A stretch of DNA of 64,000 nt from Prauserella salsuginis (GTDB lineage Bacteria; Actinomycetota; Actinomycetes; Mycobacteriales; Pseudonocardiaceae), in assembly GCF_024648885.1 (NCBI RefSeq), contig NZ_JANBBF010000011.1, forward strand, positions 124,001 through 188,000. The letters run 5' to 3'. The first letter of the stretch is position 1. The number at the start of each line of letters is the position of its first letter. Position numbers and translations under genes: made by a program. The notes beneath the pieces were generated by a model. That model saw only the letters and a program-made list of their open reading frames with translations, ran no database searches and was not told the origin of the DNA. Shown here one piece after another: positions 43,036 through 54,128 of the stretch.

Positions 43036-43716
43036 TCAGGCCTGAAGGGTCAGGCTGTCGCCGAGGGCGGCGTAGGTCGCGTCGATGCTGTCGATCAGGT
43101 CGGCGCGCGTTGTGGCGGCCTGCCCGTGCTCCGGCTCGGCCGCGGGGCGGAACGCCGTTTCCCGGTTCGCGCGGACCCAGCGGCGTGCGGCGGTGCGCCA
43201 CGCCGCCATGGCGATCTCCGACAGTAGCCGGATCCGAACGTCCGAGGTCGCGGTGCCGTCGAGGCGGTCGCCGAGCTGCTCGGCGATACGTTCCTGGGTT
43301 AGCAGCGAGGCCAGGTCGCTGTGGTCGCGCAGCTGTGGTGTGCGCGCGATCAGTCCCCGGGTGGCGAGGAATCGGCGCTCCCACTCGGTGTCCATGCTCC
43401 GGACGGCCGCCGTCAGGCACGCGTGCAGCACGTCCAGTACCGGCCCCGTCAGCGACGCGTTCGCGAGCTCGTCGAGGTAGGTGTCCCACAGCTCGTGCTC
43501 CGCGGCCGTCGCCACCGCTTCCTTCGACTCGAAGTAGCGGAAGAAGGTGCGCTTCGACACCTCGACCGTGTCGACGAGCTCGTCGAGTGTCACAGCGTCG
43601 AAGCCGCGTTCGAGGAACAGGTGCAGTGCCGCTTCGCTCAGGGCGTGCCGGGTGCGGCGCTTCTTGCGCTCCCGCAGCGGCAGCGGCCGGTCGTCGTGGG
43701 TGTTCGTCTCGCTCAC
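43036..43716 (-). CDS. TetR-family regulator
   Basis: About 226 residues. The N-terminal helix-turn-helix is clear (RTRHALSEAALHLFLERGFDAVTLDELVDTVEVSKRTFFRYFESKEAVA), then a helical ligand domain. The start is one of several GTG codons (43725 or 43716); none has a strong ribosome site. It is divergent from an MFS gene, and a perfect CGCCACT-G-AGTGGCG palindrome lies between them. Confidence 0.9.
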   Translation of the reverse strand: MSETNTHDDRPLPLRERKKRRTRHALSEAALHLFLERGFDAVTLDELVDTVEVSKRTFFRYFESKEAVATAAEHELWDTYLDELANASLTGPVLDVLHACLTAAVRSMDTEWERRFLATRGLIARTPQLRDHSDLASLLTQERIAEQLGDRLDGTATSDVRIRLLSEIAMAAWRTAARRWVRANRETAFRPAAEPEHGQAATTRADLIDSIDATYAALGDSLTLQA

Positions 43717-43781
43717 GGTCCGCACGATATCGCCACTGGGGCACCTCTGACATCTCGTGTAGTCTGTCACCCATAAGCAAA

Positions 43782-43796
43782 CGCCACTGAGTGGCG
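43782..43796. promoter_or_regulatory. TetR-type operator palindrome
   Basis: CGCCACT-G-AGTGGCG, perfect 7-1-7 dyad, midway between the divergent TetR and MFS genes. A half site CGCCACTGG occurs at 43731. Confidence 0.75.
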
Positions 43797-43828
43797 AATC
43801 TGAGTGGTAAATCTGGGGAGGGATGGTT

Positions 43829-45100
43829 GTGCCCGTTCGTCAGCGCAGTGCTTTGATCGTGCTGCTGCTCGCCTCGACCCTGACCGTGATGGCCGGTGCC
43901 GCGGTCATGCCGGTGCTGGAGCTGATCCGGTCGGACCTGGACATCGACGGCGTGCTGGCGGGATTCGTCATCACGGCGCACGGCGTCGTGATCGCCGCGG
44001 CGGGCCCGCTGGTCGGCCGGCTCATCGACCGCTACGGGGTGCGGCGCCCGCTCGTCGCCGGACTGATCGTCTACGGCATCGGCGGGAGCGCCGGCCTGAT
44101 CACGACGGACTACCCGACGCTGCTCGCCAGCCGGGTCGTACTCGGACTGGGTGCCGCCGTGGTGTTCACCGGTACGACCGTCGCACTGTTGTCGCTCTAC
44201 CGCGGGAGTGAACGTGACCGTGTGATGGGCTGGCGCTCCACTGCGACCACGATCGGCGGTCTGGTGTGGCCGTTGTTGGCCGGCGCATTGGGTGGGGTGT
44301 CGTGGCACGGAGCGTTCGCCGTGTACTTCGTCGGCGTGCCGCTCGGGATCGCCGCCATTCGATTCCTGCCCGACGACGCCGACCGGGACGCCGACCGGGA
44401 CGGTGGCGCCGAGCGCGCCGGCGGCGCGGTGCGGCTGCTGCGCCGGTATCCGTCCCTGCTCGGGTGGTACGGGTTGATGCTGCTGATGGGGCTGGCGATG
44501 TATTCGACGGCGGTGTTCCTGCCGACGCGGCTTGCCGGAATCGGTGTGCACAGCCCGCTTCTGGTGTCGCTGTTCATGGTCGCCTCGTCGCTCGTGGCCG
44601 CGGTCTCCGGGTTGCTGTACGCCCGCATCCGGGGCCGTGCCGGGCTCGGCGCATTGCTGCGGTTCTCGCTCGCGTGCTGGACGGTGGGGTTCGTGCTGCT
44701 CGCCGTGACCGGCGTGTACCCGCTCGTGCTGGTTGCCGGTGCGGTGTTCGGTCTCGGCAACGGGCTCCTGTTGCCGGTCCTGACGGTGCTCATCGGTGAC
44801 ACGCCGAGTGTGCACGACCGTGGCACGGCCACATCGCTGTCGGGCACCGCGATGTTCGTGGGCCAGTTCGCCTCGCCGCTGGTGTTCGGCCCGCTCATCG
44901 AGGCCACGAGCGTGGCCACCGGGTTCGCCGTGGCGGCGGTGTTGTGCGGAGCCGCCTTCGTCGTCCTCGCGGCGACGCCCATCCGAACCCCGCGCAACGA
45001 GTCCGATCCGGAATCCGAGGTCGATGGCGAACCCGGGTCCGATGCGGAGTCCGAGTCCGAGCCGGGATCTCGTCCGGAGCGAGCGGGCCGACCCGGGTGA
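43829..45100 (+). CDS. MFS transporter (drug exporter-like, 12 helices)
   Basis: 423 residues. The usual loop 2-3 motif is GRLIDRYGVRRP, and VLGLGAAVVFTGTT in helix 4 fits the 12-helix export group. The tail is a striking acidic run (DPESEVDGEPGSDAESESEPG). GTG at 43829 is preferred over ATG 43823, since the GGGAGG is too close to the ATG. Regulated, probably, by the divergent TetR. Confidence 0.88.
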   Translation: MPVRQRSALIVLLLASTLTVMAGAAVMPVLELIRSDLDIDGVLAGFVITAHGVVIAAAGPLVGRLIDRYGVRRPLVAGLIVYGIGGSAGLITTDYPTLLASRVVLGLGAAVVFTGTTVALLSLYRGSERDRVMGWRSTATTIGGLVWPLLAGALGGVSWHGAFAVYFVGVPLGIAAIRFLPDDADRDADRDGGAERAGGAVRLLRRYPSLLGWYGLMLLMGLAMYSTAVFLPTRLAGIGVHSPLLVSLFMVASSLVAAVSGLLYARIRGRAGLGALLRFSLACWTVGFVLLAVTGVYPLVLVAGAVFGLGNGLLLPVLTVLIGDTPSVHDRGTATSLSGTAMFVGQFASPLVFGPLIEATSVATGFAVAAVLCGAAFVVLAATPIRTPRNESDPESEVDGEPGSDAESESEPGSRPERAGRPG

Positions 45101-45191
45101 CACATCCGTGGTCTCGCCGTTGCCGCGGCCCGGCTCGGAAGGTCCAGAGCGGATCATCCGTGGCCGGGTCGTGCGACGACGGGGGCGTGCG

Positions 45192-46619
45192 TCAGTCGCC
45201 GCGGTGTTTCGGGAGGAACGCCGCGACGGCAAGTGCGGTGAGCGCCGCCAGTGCGCCGACGGCCAGCACGATCCGGAATCCGGCTTCGGAGGGCACTGAC
45301 ACGCCACCGACACTGATCGTCAGCCCGGCCAGCACCGCCCCGGTGATCGCGCTCGAGGAGGACGTGCCGACCGAACGCATCAGCGTGTTGAGGCTGTTCG
45401 CGGACGCCGTCTGCGACACCGGAACGGCCGCCATGATCAGAGCCGGCATGGCCCCGTAGGCCAGGCCGATGCCGGCACCGATGATGCTCGTGAAGAGCAT
45501 GAGCTGCCAGATCTGGCCCATCAGTACGGTCCCGAGGCCGTAGCCGCATGCGACGACGACCGCGCCGGTCATCAGGGTGACCTTCGGTCCCGCGGCCGCG
45601 GAGATCCGGGCGGACACCGGCGACATCGCCATCATGATCAGGCCGTTCGGTGCCATGACCAGCCCGGTGACGAGAATCGTCTGCCCGAGGCCGTGCCCGG
45701 TGGCCGCCGGTGCCTGCAGCAGCTGCGGGACGACGAGAGACATCGCGAACATGGCGAATCCGAACACCGCCGAGGCGAGGTTGGTGAGCAGCACCTGGCG
45801 GCGCGCGTTCGTCCGCAGATCGACCAGTGGAGCCGGGGAACGCAGTTCCCATCTGCCCCAGATCACCAGGACGACGACTGCCGCGCAGGCCAGTCCGAGC
45901 GTCGGTCCGCTGGTCCAGCCCCAGTCGGCCCCCTTCGAGATCGCCAGCAGCAGGCACAGGAGCGCGACGGACAGTCCGATCGCGCCGGGCAGGTCGAAAC
46001 GGCCGCCGGTCCGTACCGGCGACCCCGGTACCACGGTCGCGATCAGTACTCCGGACGCCAGGCCGAGTCCGGCGGTGACCCAGAACATCACGTGCCAGTC
46101 GGCCTGTTCGATGAGCAGGGCGGAGGCCGGCAGTCCCAGCGCACCGCCGACGCCGAGTGAGCCGCTCATCAGCGCCGTTCCGGAGCCGAGACGATCGCGG
46201 GGGAGGACGTCGCGCATGATGCTGATCCCCAGCGGGATCACACCGGCCGCGAAGCCCTGGAGTGCCCTGCCGATCACCATCATCGGCAGGTTTCCGGCGA
46301 GGGCGCAGCACACGGACCCCGTCACCTGGAGGCCGATGCTCAGCAGCAGCATGCGGCGTTTGCCGTACATGTCGCCGAGTCGGCCGACGGTCGGGGTCGC
46401 GACCGCGCCCGCGAGCAGTGTTGCGGTGACGGCCCACGCCGTGTCGGCCGCCGAGGCGCCCAGTAGTGCCGGAAGCGTCGGTACCAGCGGCACGACCACC
46501 GTCTGCATGAGCGAGACGATGATGCCGCTGAATGCCAGCACCATCACGACCGTGTGCGGCCGCGCGGGTGCGCGGCGCGTCTCGCCGGCTGGTGGTGGTG
46601 CCGTCACGGTCGTGGACAT
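45192..46619 (-). CDS. DHA2-family (14-helix) MFS exporter
   Basis: 475 residues. MQTVVVPLVPTLPALLG in helix 1, GRLGDMYGKRRMLLLS in loop 2-3, and motif C-like GGALGLPASALLIEQADWHVMFWVTAG in helix 5 match the DHA2 multidrug group. ATG at 46619. Divergent from a TetR gene that probably represses it. Confidence 0.92.
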   Translation of the reverse strand: MSTTVTAPPPAGETRRAPARPHTVVMVLAFSGIIVSLMQTVVVPLVPTLPALLGASAADTAWAVTATLLAGAVATPTVGRLGDMYGKRRMLLLSIGLQVTGSVCCALAGNLPMMVIGRALQGFAAGVIPLGISIMRDVLPRDRLGSGTALMSGSLGVGGALGLPASALLIEQADWHVMFWVTAGLGLASGVLIATVVPGSPVRTGGRFDLPGAIGLSVALLCLLLAISKGADWGWTSGPTLGLACAAVVVLVIWGRWELRSPAPLVDLRTNARRQVLLTNLASAVFGFAMFAMSLVVPQLLQAPAATGHGLGQTILVTGLVMAPNGLIMMAMSPVSARISAAAGPKVTLMTGAVVVACGYGLGTVLMGQIWQLMLFTSIIGAGIGLAYGAMPALIMAAVPVSQTASANSLNTLMRSVGTSSSSAITGAVLAGLTISVGGVSVPSEAGFRIVLAVGALAALTALAVAAFLPKHRGD

Positions 46620-46714
46620 GGGGAACTCCTCGGTCGGTGCTGTGCCGTGCGTGGCGGCTGCGGCCACCGGATCGCCGCGGTCGGCGTGTGCCGTTCCGGT
46701 GCTTACGGTACACA

Positions 46715-46737
46715 AAATCAGTCGCGTGACTTAATTT
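46715..46737. promoter_or_regulatory. Dyad between the DHA2 exporter and its TetR gene
   Basis: AGTC-GCGT-GACT inside AT-rich flanks (AAAATC and TAATTT). The position between the divergent genes fits a TetR operator. Confidence 0.5.
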
Positions 46738-46817
46738 AACATTCGGATGTTGTCGCGCCGGAAGGCCCGGACGTGTGACGCGTAAGCTGCGGCGAACCCG
46801 GCGGGAGGTGTTGAGTC

Positions 46818-47474
46818 GTGATGACCGGTAACGGAGTGGAACGCACGTCGCGGGCCGCCGCGACGCGGCAGCTGATCATCGAGGCGGCCGAGCGGTTGTT
46901 CGCCGAACGCGGCGTGACCGCCGTGTCGAACCGGCAGGTCAGCGAAGCGGCCGGGCAGGGCAACAACACGGCCGTCGGCTACCACTTCGGCGGCAAGGCC
47001 GACCTGGTTCGCGCAATCGTGCGCCACCGGTACGAACGGGTCGAGCACCTGCGTGAGGAGATGCTGGAGCAGGTCCGCGGGTCCCGGGAAGTCCGCGACT
47101 GGGTGTCCTGCCTGGTCCTGCCCATGACCCGGCACCTCGCGGCATCGGGGTCGCCGACCTGGTTCGCCCGGTTCGCGGCACAGGCAGCCACCGAGCCCGC
47201 GTTCGCCGCGATGATCACCGAGGAGGCGCTGAACTCACCGGTGCTGAACGAGGTCCGGGCCGGCTTGGACGCCTGTCTGCCCGAACTGCCGCGGAGCGTG
47301 CGGCAGCAGCGCGCGGAGATGGCGCGCACCCTCATGGTGCACACCGTCGCGGACCGTGAGCGTGCGCTCGCCGACGGCACGGAACCGTCGGCCGAGTCGT
47401 GGGACGAGGCCGCCCACGGGCTGATCGACGCGCTGACCGGGATGTGGACCGCTCCGGTGACACCGCTGCACTGA
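46818..47474 (+). CDS. TetR-family regulator of the DHA2 exporter
   Basis: 218 residues. TRQLIIEAAERLFAERGVTAVSNRQVSEAAGQGNNTAVGYHFGGKADLV is the helix-turn-helix domain; a C-terminal helical ligand domain follows (LEQVRGSREVRDWVSCLVLP). GGGAGG precedes the GTG at 46818. Likely represses the divergent exporter. Confidence 0.92.
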   Translation: MMTGNGVERTSRAAATRQLIIEAAERLFAERGVTAVSNRQVSEAAGQGNNTAVGYHFGGKADLVRAIVRHRYERVEHLREEMLEQVRGSREVRDWVSCLVLPMTRHLAASGSPTWFARFAAQAATEPAFAAMITEEALNSPVLNEVRAGLDACLPELPRSVRQQRAEMARTLMVHTVADRERALADGTEPSAESWDEAAHGLIDALTGMWTAPVTPLH

Positions 47475-47567
47475 AGCCGCTGCGCTGACACCGCGCACCG
47501 ACACCGCTGTGCTGGCGGCCGACCGGTGGTCGCCGGGGTCTCCGCGTATCGACGCCGCGCGCGGCGG

Positions 47568-48170
47568 TCACAGCCAATCGCGATGGCGGGCGTACCTCGC
47601 CGCGTCGTGCCGGGTGCGCGTCTGGGTCTTCTGCATCGTCGTGGACAGATAGTTGCGGACGGTGCCTTCGGCGAGGTGCAGCTGCGCCGCGATGTCGGCC
47701 ACCGAGTAGCCCTCGCTCGTCGCGCGCAGCACGTCGGCCTCCCTGTCGGTGAGTGGGCAGTCGTCGACGACGGCGAGCGCGGAGACGTCCGGGTCGATCC
47801 AGCGCTTTCCGCCGTGGAGCGTCGCGATCACCGACGCGATGTGCGCCGGTTCGGCCGATTTGCTGACGAACCCCTGTACACCGAGCTTGAGTGCCTTCCG
47901 CAGCACGCCGGGCCTCGCGTGCCGGGTGAGCATGAGGATCACCTGTTCCGGCAGCGCGTCGCGGATCCGGGTGACCGCGCCCAGGCCGTCGAGTCCGGGC
48001 ATCTCCAGGTCGATGACGAGTACGTCCGGCCGGTGCCGCAGTGTCTCCCGCACGGCGGACTCGCCGTCCTCGGCCTCGGTGAGCACGGTGACGTCGCCCT
48101 CCATCGGCAGCAGCGCGGCCATGGCCTTCCGTAGCAGCGCCTCGTCGTCGGCCAGTACCACGGTGGTCAC
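47568..48170 (-). CDS. NarL/FixJ-type response regulator (DesR-like)
   Basis: 200 residues. The receiver domain has acidic pocket ADDEALLRK, phosphorylation site Asp54 in LVIDLEMPG and Lys in FVSKSA. The LuxR-type helix-turn-helix is LTDREADVLRATSEGYSVADIAAQLHLAEGTVRNYLS. The GTG start overlaps the kinase stop by GTGA, marking the partner. Controls, probably, the divergent ABC exporter. Confidence 0.95.
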   Translation of the reverse strand: MTTVVLADDEALLRKAMAALLPMEGDVTVLTEAEDGESAVRETLRHRPDVLVIDLEMPGLDGLGAVTRIRDALPEQVILMLTRHARPGVLRKALKLGVQGFVSKSAEPAHIASVIATLHGGKRWIDPDVSALAVVDDCPLTDREADVLRATSEGYSVADIAAQLHLAEGTVRNYLSTTMQKTQTRTRHDAARYARHRDWL

Positions 48171-49312
48171 GCCGGTTCCTCCTCGCCGATCTCGGTTCCC
48201 GTCACGGGTGCGGCGGCACCGAACTCCGCCGCGGTGACGAACCGGCCGCCCTGCTGCTGCACAGTCAGTGCCCCGCCCGCGTCGGAGATGCGGTCGGTGA
48301 GCGTCGCGAGTCCACTCAGGACGGGTCGGGTGTCCTGCGCGCCGTCGTTGACGATGGTGATGCCCGATGCCGACAACGTGATGCGGACCCGTTCGGCCTG
48401 TGCGTGTCGGAGGATGTTCGTCGTGGTCTCGCGCAGTACCTGGCCGAGCAGTTCGCTCTGGCCCGGAGCGGGATCATCGCGGCGGTCGATGTCGATGCCG
48501 ATTCCCGCCGCCTCGAACAGGTTCTTCGCGTTCTCCAGTTCCGCCGTCAGGTTCAGGCGGCGTTGGGCGTAGGCGAGTTCCTTGGTGCGGGTGATCGTCT
48601 CACCCACCAGATCGTGGATCTCCTGCAGTTCGTCCTCCGCGCGCTTCGGGTCGGTGGCCACGAGCCTGCGTGCGAGCGCCGCCTTGAGCTTGACGACGTG
48701 CAGGGTGTGGCCCTGGATGTCGTGCAGGTCGCTGGCGAAGCGCATGCGTTCTCCGGCGACGGCGAGTTCCGCCTCCCGGTACCGCGCCCGTTCGAGGTCC
48801 GTCACGACGTCGTAGAAGCGCTTGTTGGGAAACTCGGCCAGGGAAGCCAGCAGCAGCAGGCCACCGGGGATGGCGACGTCGGCCAGGAGGGTTCCCGCCG
48901 CGCCGCCGGTGGTCACGAGCAGGCGCAGGGCCCCGATCGCCGCACCGCCGACGGTGAGAGCCACCGTCGCGGCGATACGCCGGCGCGGCAGCCGCGACAC
49001 GACGAACGGCCCCACGACGAGGAGTGGGAAGAACGCTGTGCGCATGTCCGAGGCCAGCGCACCGTAGAGCCACACGCCCGCCGTCAGCGCGAGGCACGGC
49101 ACGGCGACCCGGAGGATGCCCCCGTGGGCCCAGTGCACGAACGCGTACCCCGCCGTCGCGACACCCACGGCGAGTACGGTCCGGTCGAGCCATGTGTCGG
49201 TGTCGACGATGATGAGCAGGATGCCGATACCCAGGACCGGTGGCATCAACACGGTGAGGTTGATCTTGCGCAGCCGGGTCTGTGCGTCGGACTGGTCGTC
49301 GGTGGTCGTCAC
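48167..49312 (-). CDS. DesK-like sensor histidine kinase
   Basis: 381 residues. Several membrane helices lie in the first half (NLTVLMPPVLGIGILLIIVD to TLLADVAIPGGLLLLASL). The HisKA_3 box is FASDLHDIQGHTLHVVKLKAALA with the phosphorylated His, and the ATP-binding N box is QVLRETTTNILRHAQAERV. The DesK group senses membrane state or cell-envelope compounds. GTG at 49312 with GAGGA upstream. It is divergent from the ABC exporter genes it likely controls. Confidence 0.93.
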   Translation of the reverse strand: MTTTDDQSDAQTRLRKINLTVLMPPVLGIGILLIIVDTDTWLDRTVLAVGVATAGYAFVHWAHGGILRVAVPCLALTAGVWLYGALASDMRTAFFPLLVVGPFVVSRLPRRRIAATVALTVGGAAIGALRLLVTTGGAAGTLLADVAIPGGLLLLASLAEFPNKRFYDVVTDLERARYREAELAVAGERMRFASDLHDIQGHTLHVVKLKAALARRLVATDPKRAEDELQEIHDLVGETITRTKELAYAQRRLNLTAELENAKNLFEAAGIGIDIDRRDDPAPGQSELLGQVLRETTTNILRHAQAERVRITLSASGITIVNDGAQDTRPVLSGLATLTDRISDAGGALTVQQQGGRFVTAAEFGAAAPVTGTEIGEEEPA

Positions 49313-49476
49313 GGGTCCTCGTCGGCCGGGAGCGGGCAGATCCGTTCCCAGCATTCCGTGCCGGGCGTGCGGCCGCCAGTGACACCACGTCATGGGTGCG
49401 TACTGGGAAATGTCATGCCGAGGTCGTGACGCCGCGACACTGCCCTAGCGGCGCCCCACGGCGTGGAATCGACGTC

Positions 49477-50376
49477 ATGAACAGCACAGACGACACACCG
49501 GTCATCGACGTCGAGAGGCTCAACCTCGTCTACGGCGAGTTCCACGCGGTCAAGGACCTCACCTTCCAGGTGCGGCGCGGCGAGTTCTACGCGCTGCTCG
49601 GCACCAACGGTGCGGGCAAGACCTCGACGTTGGAGGTCATCGAGGGGCACCGGCCACCGGCCTCGGGCACCGTGCGCGTGTTCGGCGACAGCCCGCGCGA
49701 CAGGGGTTCCGTGCGTCCGCGCATGGGCATCATGCTGCAGGAGAGCGGGTTCTCCCCGGATCTCACGGTCGCGGAGTCGGTCCGGATCATCGGCGCGCTG
49801 ACCCGGCGCGCCGACGACGTCGACCGCGTCGTGGACCTGGTCGGGCTCACCTCGAAGGCACGCACCAAGGTCTCTCAGCTCTCCGGTGGTGAGAAGCGCA
49901 GGCTCGACTTCGCCACCGCCGTGTACGGCACGCCCGAGCTGATCGTGCTCGACGAGCCGACCACCGGTCTGGACATCCAGTCCCGCGACGAGCTCTGGGA
50001 CGCCGTCGACCGGCTGCGCGAGGGCGGCACCACGGTCGTGCTCACCACGCATTACCTCGAGGAAGCGCAGCAGCGGGCCGACCGGATCGGCCTGATGCAC
50101 CAGGGGGTGTTCCACAGGGAAGGCACGGTCGCCGAGCTGACGGGCGCGTTGCCGGGTGTGATCAGCTTCGGTCTGCCGTCCCGCCCACTCGCCGGGGTCC
50201 CGGCGTTGCCGCTGCACGTGGAGCGACAGGGCGACGGGACGTTCCGTGTCGAGACCCACCGCGTCCAGAAGGATCTGTACACGCTGCTCGGCTGGGCCGA
50301 GGACCACGGCGTCGATCTCATCGGACTCGAAGCGGGCCCCACCCGTCTCGACGACGTCTTCCGCGCCATCAACTGA
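49477..50376 (+). CDS. ABC transporter ATP-binding protein (DrrA-like exporter)
   Basis: 299 residues. Walker A GTNGAGKTS, Q loop in MLQESGF, signature LSGGEKRR, Walker B LIVLDEPTTGLD, H loop TTHYLEEAQ. The C-terminal extension ending RLDDVFRAIN is typical of DrrA/CcmA-type export ATPases. It works with the permease 71 bases downstream; the substrate may be an antibiotic or a lipid sensed by the divergent kinase. Confidence 0.95.
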   Translation: MNSTDDTPVIDVERLNLVYGEFHAVKDLTFQVRRGEFYALLGTNGAGKTSTLEVIEGHRPPASGTVRVFGDSPRDRGSVRPRMGIMLQESGFSPDLTVAESVRIIGALTRRADDVDRVVDLVGLTSKARTKVSQLSGGEKRRLDFATAVYGTPELIVLDEPTTGLDIQSRDELWDAVDRLREGGTTVVLTTHYLEEAQQRADRIGLMHQGVFHREGTVAELTGALPGVISFGLPSRPLAGVPALPLHVERQGDGTFRVETHRVQKDLYTLLGWAEDHGVDLIGLEAGPTRLDDVFRAIN

Positions 50377-50447
50377 GCCGACTTTCTCACCCGGCTCCGC
50401 CACCTGCTCGTCCGGCTTCGCGACCTTCTCATCGAGGGAGTACATCC

Positions 50448-51167
50448 ATGCTCGCCATCGCCTACGGCGAACTCGTCCAGCTCTTCCGCAACCGGCTCGT
50501 ACTGCTGACCAGCTTCATCATGCCGATCGCCATCAGCGCGTTCTTCGTCTACCGCCACGAGATCTTCGCCGACATGGGCAGTCTCGGCTACATCGCCGCG
50601 ATCGTGGTGTTCACCGTAGGAGCGTTCGGCCTCTACACCAGTGCGGTGACGACGCTCGCCTCCCGCAGGCAGAACCTGTTCCTCAAGCGGCTCCGGTCGA
50701 CGGCGATCGGGGACAGCGGAATCCTCGGCGGCCTGTTGCTGCCGGTGACCGCGCTCGCGGCCGTCCAGGTGACCGGGATCCTCATCGTCTTCGGCGTCGT
50801 CGCGGGCGGACCGGCGGACGTCGTCCTGCTCGCCGTGGGGGTCGTCGCGACACTCGCCATGCTGGTGGGATTCGCCCTGGCGACGGCGGGGCTGACGAAC
50901 TCGCCCGAACACGCGCAGGTCACGACGTTGCCCGTGGCGATCGGCGTCATCGTCGTGGCGAGTTGGATCGGTCTCACCGGCACCGAGGACCTGGAGTTGG
51001 TGAAACGGTTGGTGCCCGGCGGCGCGGCCACCGAACTGGTACTGAACGCCTGGAACGGCGGGGTGGAGCTGTCGCAGTCGCTGATCCTGCTCGCCCCGAC
51101 CTTCGCCTGGGTGTTCGTTGCGGCCAACCTGGCGGCGAAGCTGTTCCGCTGGGAACCGCGCCGCTGA
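50448..51167 (+). CDS. ABC-2 type permease
   Basis: 239 residues, about six helices (NRLVLLTSFIMPIAISAFFV, IAAIVVFTVGAFGLYTSAVTTLASRRQ, LLLPVTALAAVQVTGILIVFGVV). This is the half-size permease that pairs with DrrA-like ATPases. GAGGGAG precedes the ATG. Operon with the preceding ATPase gene. Confidence 0.92.
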   Translation: MLAIAYGELVQLFRNRLVLLTSFIMPIAISAFFVYRHEIFADMGSLGYIAAIVVFTVGAFGLYTSAVTTLASRRQNLFLKRLRSTAIGDSGILGGLLLPVTALAAVQVTGILIVFGVVAGGPADVVLLAVGVVATLAMLVGFALATAGLTNSPEHAQVTTLPVAIGVIVVASWIGLTGTEDLELVKRLVPGGAATELVLNAWNGGVELSQSLILLAPTFAWVFVAANLAAKLFRWEPRR

Positions 51168-51290
51168 CGGCGATCCGTGTGGTCCCGCTGCGTACGCACC
51201 GCCGCCGACGTCGCATCCCCAACACCCGGACGTGCAACACGGGCTCGTGGGTGCGGTCGCGCGGCAGCGCGTCGATCAGGGGCGGTGGTC

Positions 51291-51350
51291 GGGCCCCAGG
51301 GGACCAACCCGGACGCCAGGGGAGCAACCCGGGCCCCAGGGGAGCAACCC
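51291..51350 (+). repeat. Three 20-bp tandem repeats
   Basis: Units at 51291, 51311 and 51331, consensus GGGCCCCAGGGGAGCAACCC, differing at a few bases. A GGGCTCGTGGGT sequence flanks the array on both sides (51241 and 51351). They lie between convergent ABC gene ends; no gene recognised in 51168-51362. Confidence 0.75.
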
Positions 51351-51362
51351 GGGCTCGTGGGT

Positions 51363-53009
<1,647 letters not shown>

Positions 53010-53021
53010 GCTTCTCCTCCG

Positions 53022-54128
53022 TCACTCGCCGCGTCCGGCGCGATTGCTTTTCGCGAGCAGCCACAACAGGTACGGCGCGCCGACCGCGCCGGTCACGACG
53101 CCGACGGGGAACTGCTGATCGCCGAACAGGTGTTGGGCCACGAAGTCCGAGCTCAAGGTCACGAGTGCACCCACAAGGGCAGCGGGCACGGTGCCGGGGC
53201 GAGCTCCGCCGAGCAGGCGTGACGCGATCGGCCCCGACAGGAACGCCACGAACGCGACCGGTCCCGCCGCTGCGGTGCCGACCCCGATCAGTCCCGTCGC
53301 TACCAGCAGCAGCGCCAGTCGGGTGCGTTCGACGGGCAGGCCGAGTCCGCGCGCCGAGTCGTCGCCGAGTTGCAGTCGCGGCAGCGCCCGCGCGAGCAGC
53401 AGGGCCGTGGGCACGAGCACCACCAGGCAGCCCAGCAGCGCTGCGACCTCGTCCCACGAACTGTCGTACAGGCTGCCGGTGCGCCACAGCAGCGCCTGCT
53501 GCGCGTCGGTCATGTCGGCGCGTGTCATGAGGAACGACACCGCCGACAGCAGCGCCGCGTTGACGCCGATGCCGATCAGCACGAGCCGGTAACCGCTGAT
53601 GCCGCGTTGCCAGGCGAGCGCGTAGATCAGCGCCGACGCGGCGACGGCGCCGGTGAACGCACCTGCGGACACGGCGAACCCGCTCGCGCCGAACGCGACG
53701 ATGGCCAGTACGGCCGCGGCGCTGGCGCCGGCCGAGATGCCGAGTACGTCGGGACTGGCCAGCGGATTGCGGAGCAGTCGCTGGAACAGCGAGCCCGCCA
53801 GTCCGAACGCGACACCCACGAGAAGGCCGGTCACCGCACGCGGCAGGCGCAGGTCGAACAGCACGTAGTCGATCCGCGGCTGGAGCTCACCGACCTGCTG
53901 GCCGACGAGCCTGGCCAGCAGGTCCGGGATGCCGATGCGGAAGTCGCCGACGGCGAGTGCGGCCAGCAGCACCGCGGTGACGGCGGCCGCGAGGCCTGCC
54001 GTCACGACGATCGCCCGCGAGCGTTCCCTGCGGCGGGCACGCGAGACGCGGGCCACGTCGCCGGACGTCGCCCTGTTGGCCGGCGGGGCCGGTGCGGTCG
54101 CGGCGGTCGCGGGGGTCGAGGGGGTCAC
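53022..54128 (-). CDS. Ferric-siderophore ABC permease (FecCD family, FepG-like)
   Basis: 368 residues, about ten helices. FecCD motifs DLRLPRAVTGLLVGVAFGLAGSLFQRLLRNPLASPDVLGISAGA and GPVAFVAFLSGPIASRLLG are clear. The N-terminus has an extra Ala/Pro/Thr-rich cytoplasmic stretch of about 40 residues. GTG at 54128 overlaps the stop of the other permease gene. Forms a heterodimer with it. Confidence 0.94.
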   Translation of the reverse strand: MTPSTPATAATAPAPPANRATSGDVARVSRARRRERSRAIVVTAGLAAAVTAVLLAALAVGDFRIGIPDLLARLVGQQVGELQPRIDYVLFDLRLPRAVTGLLVGVAFGLAGSLFQRLLRNPLASPDVLGISAGASAAAVLAIVAFGASGFAVSAGAFTGAVAASALIYALAWQRGISGYRLVLIGIGVNAALLSAVSFLMTRADMTDAQQALLWRTGSLYDSSWDEVAALLGCLVVLVPTALLLARALPRLQLGDDSARGLGLPVERTRLALLLVATGLIGVGTAAAGPVAFVAFLSGPIASRLLGGARPGTVPAALVGALVTLSSDFVAQHLFGDQQFPVGVVTGAVGAPYLLWLLAKSNRAGRGE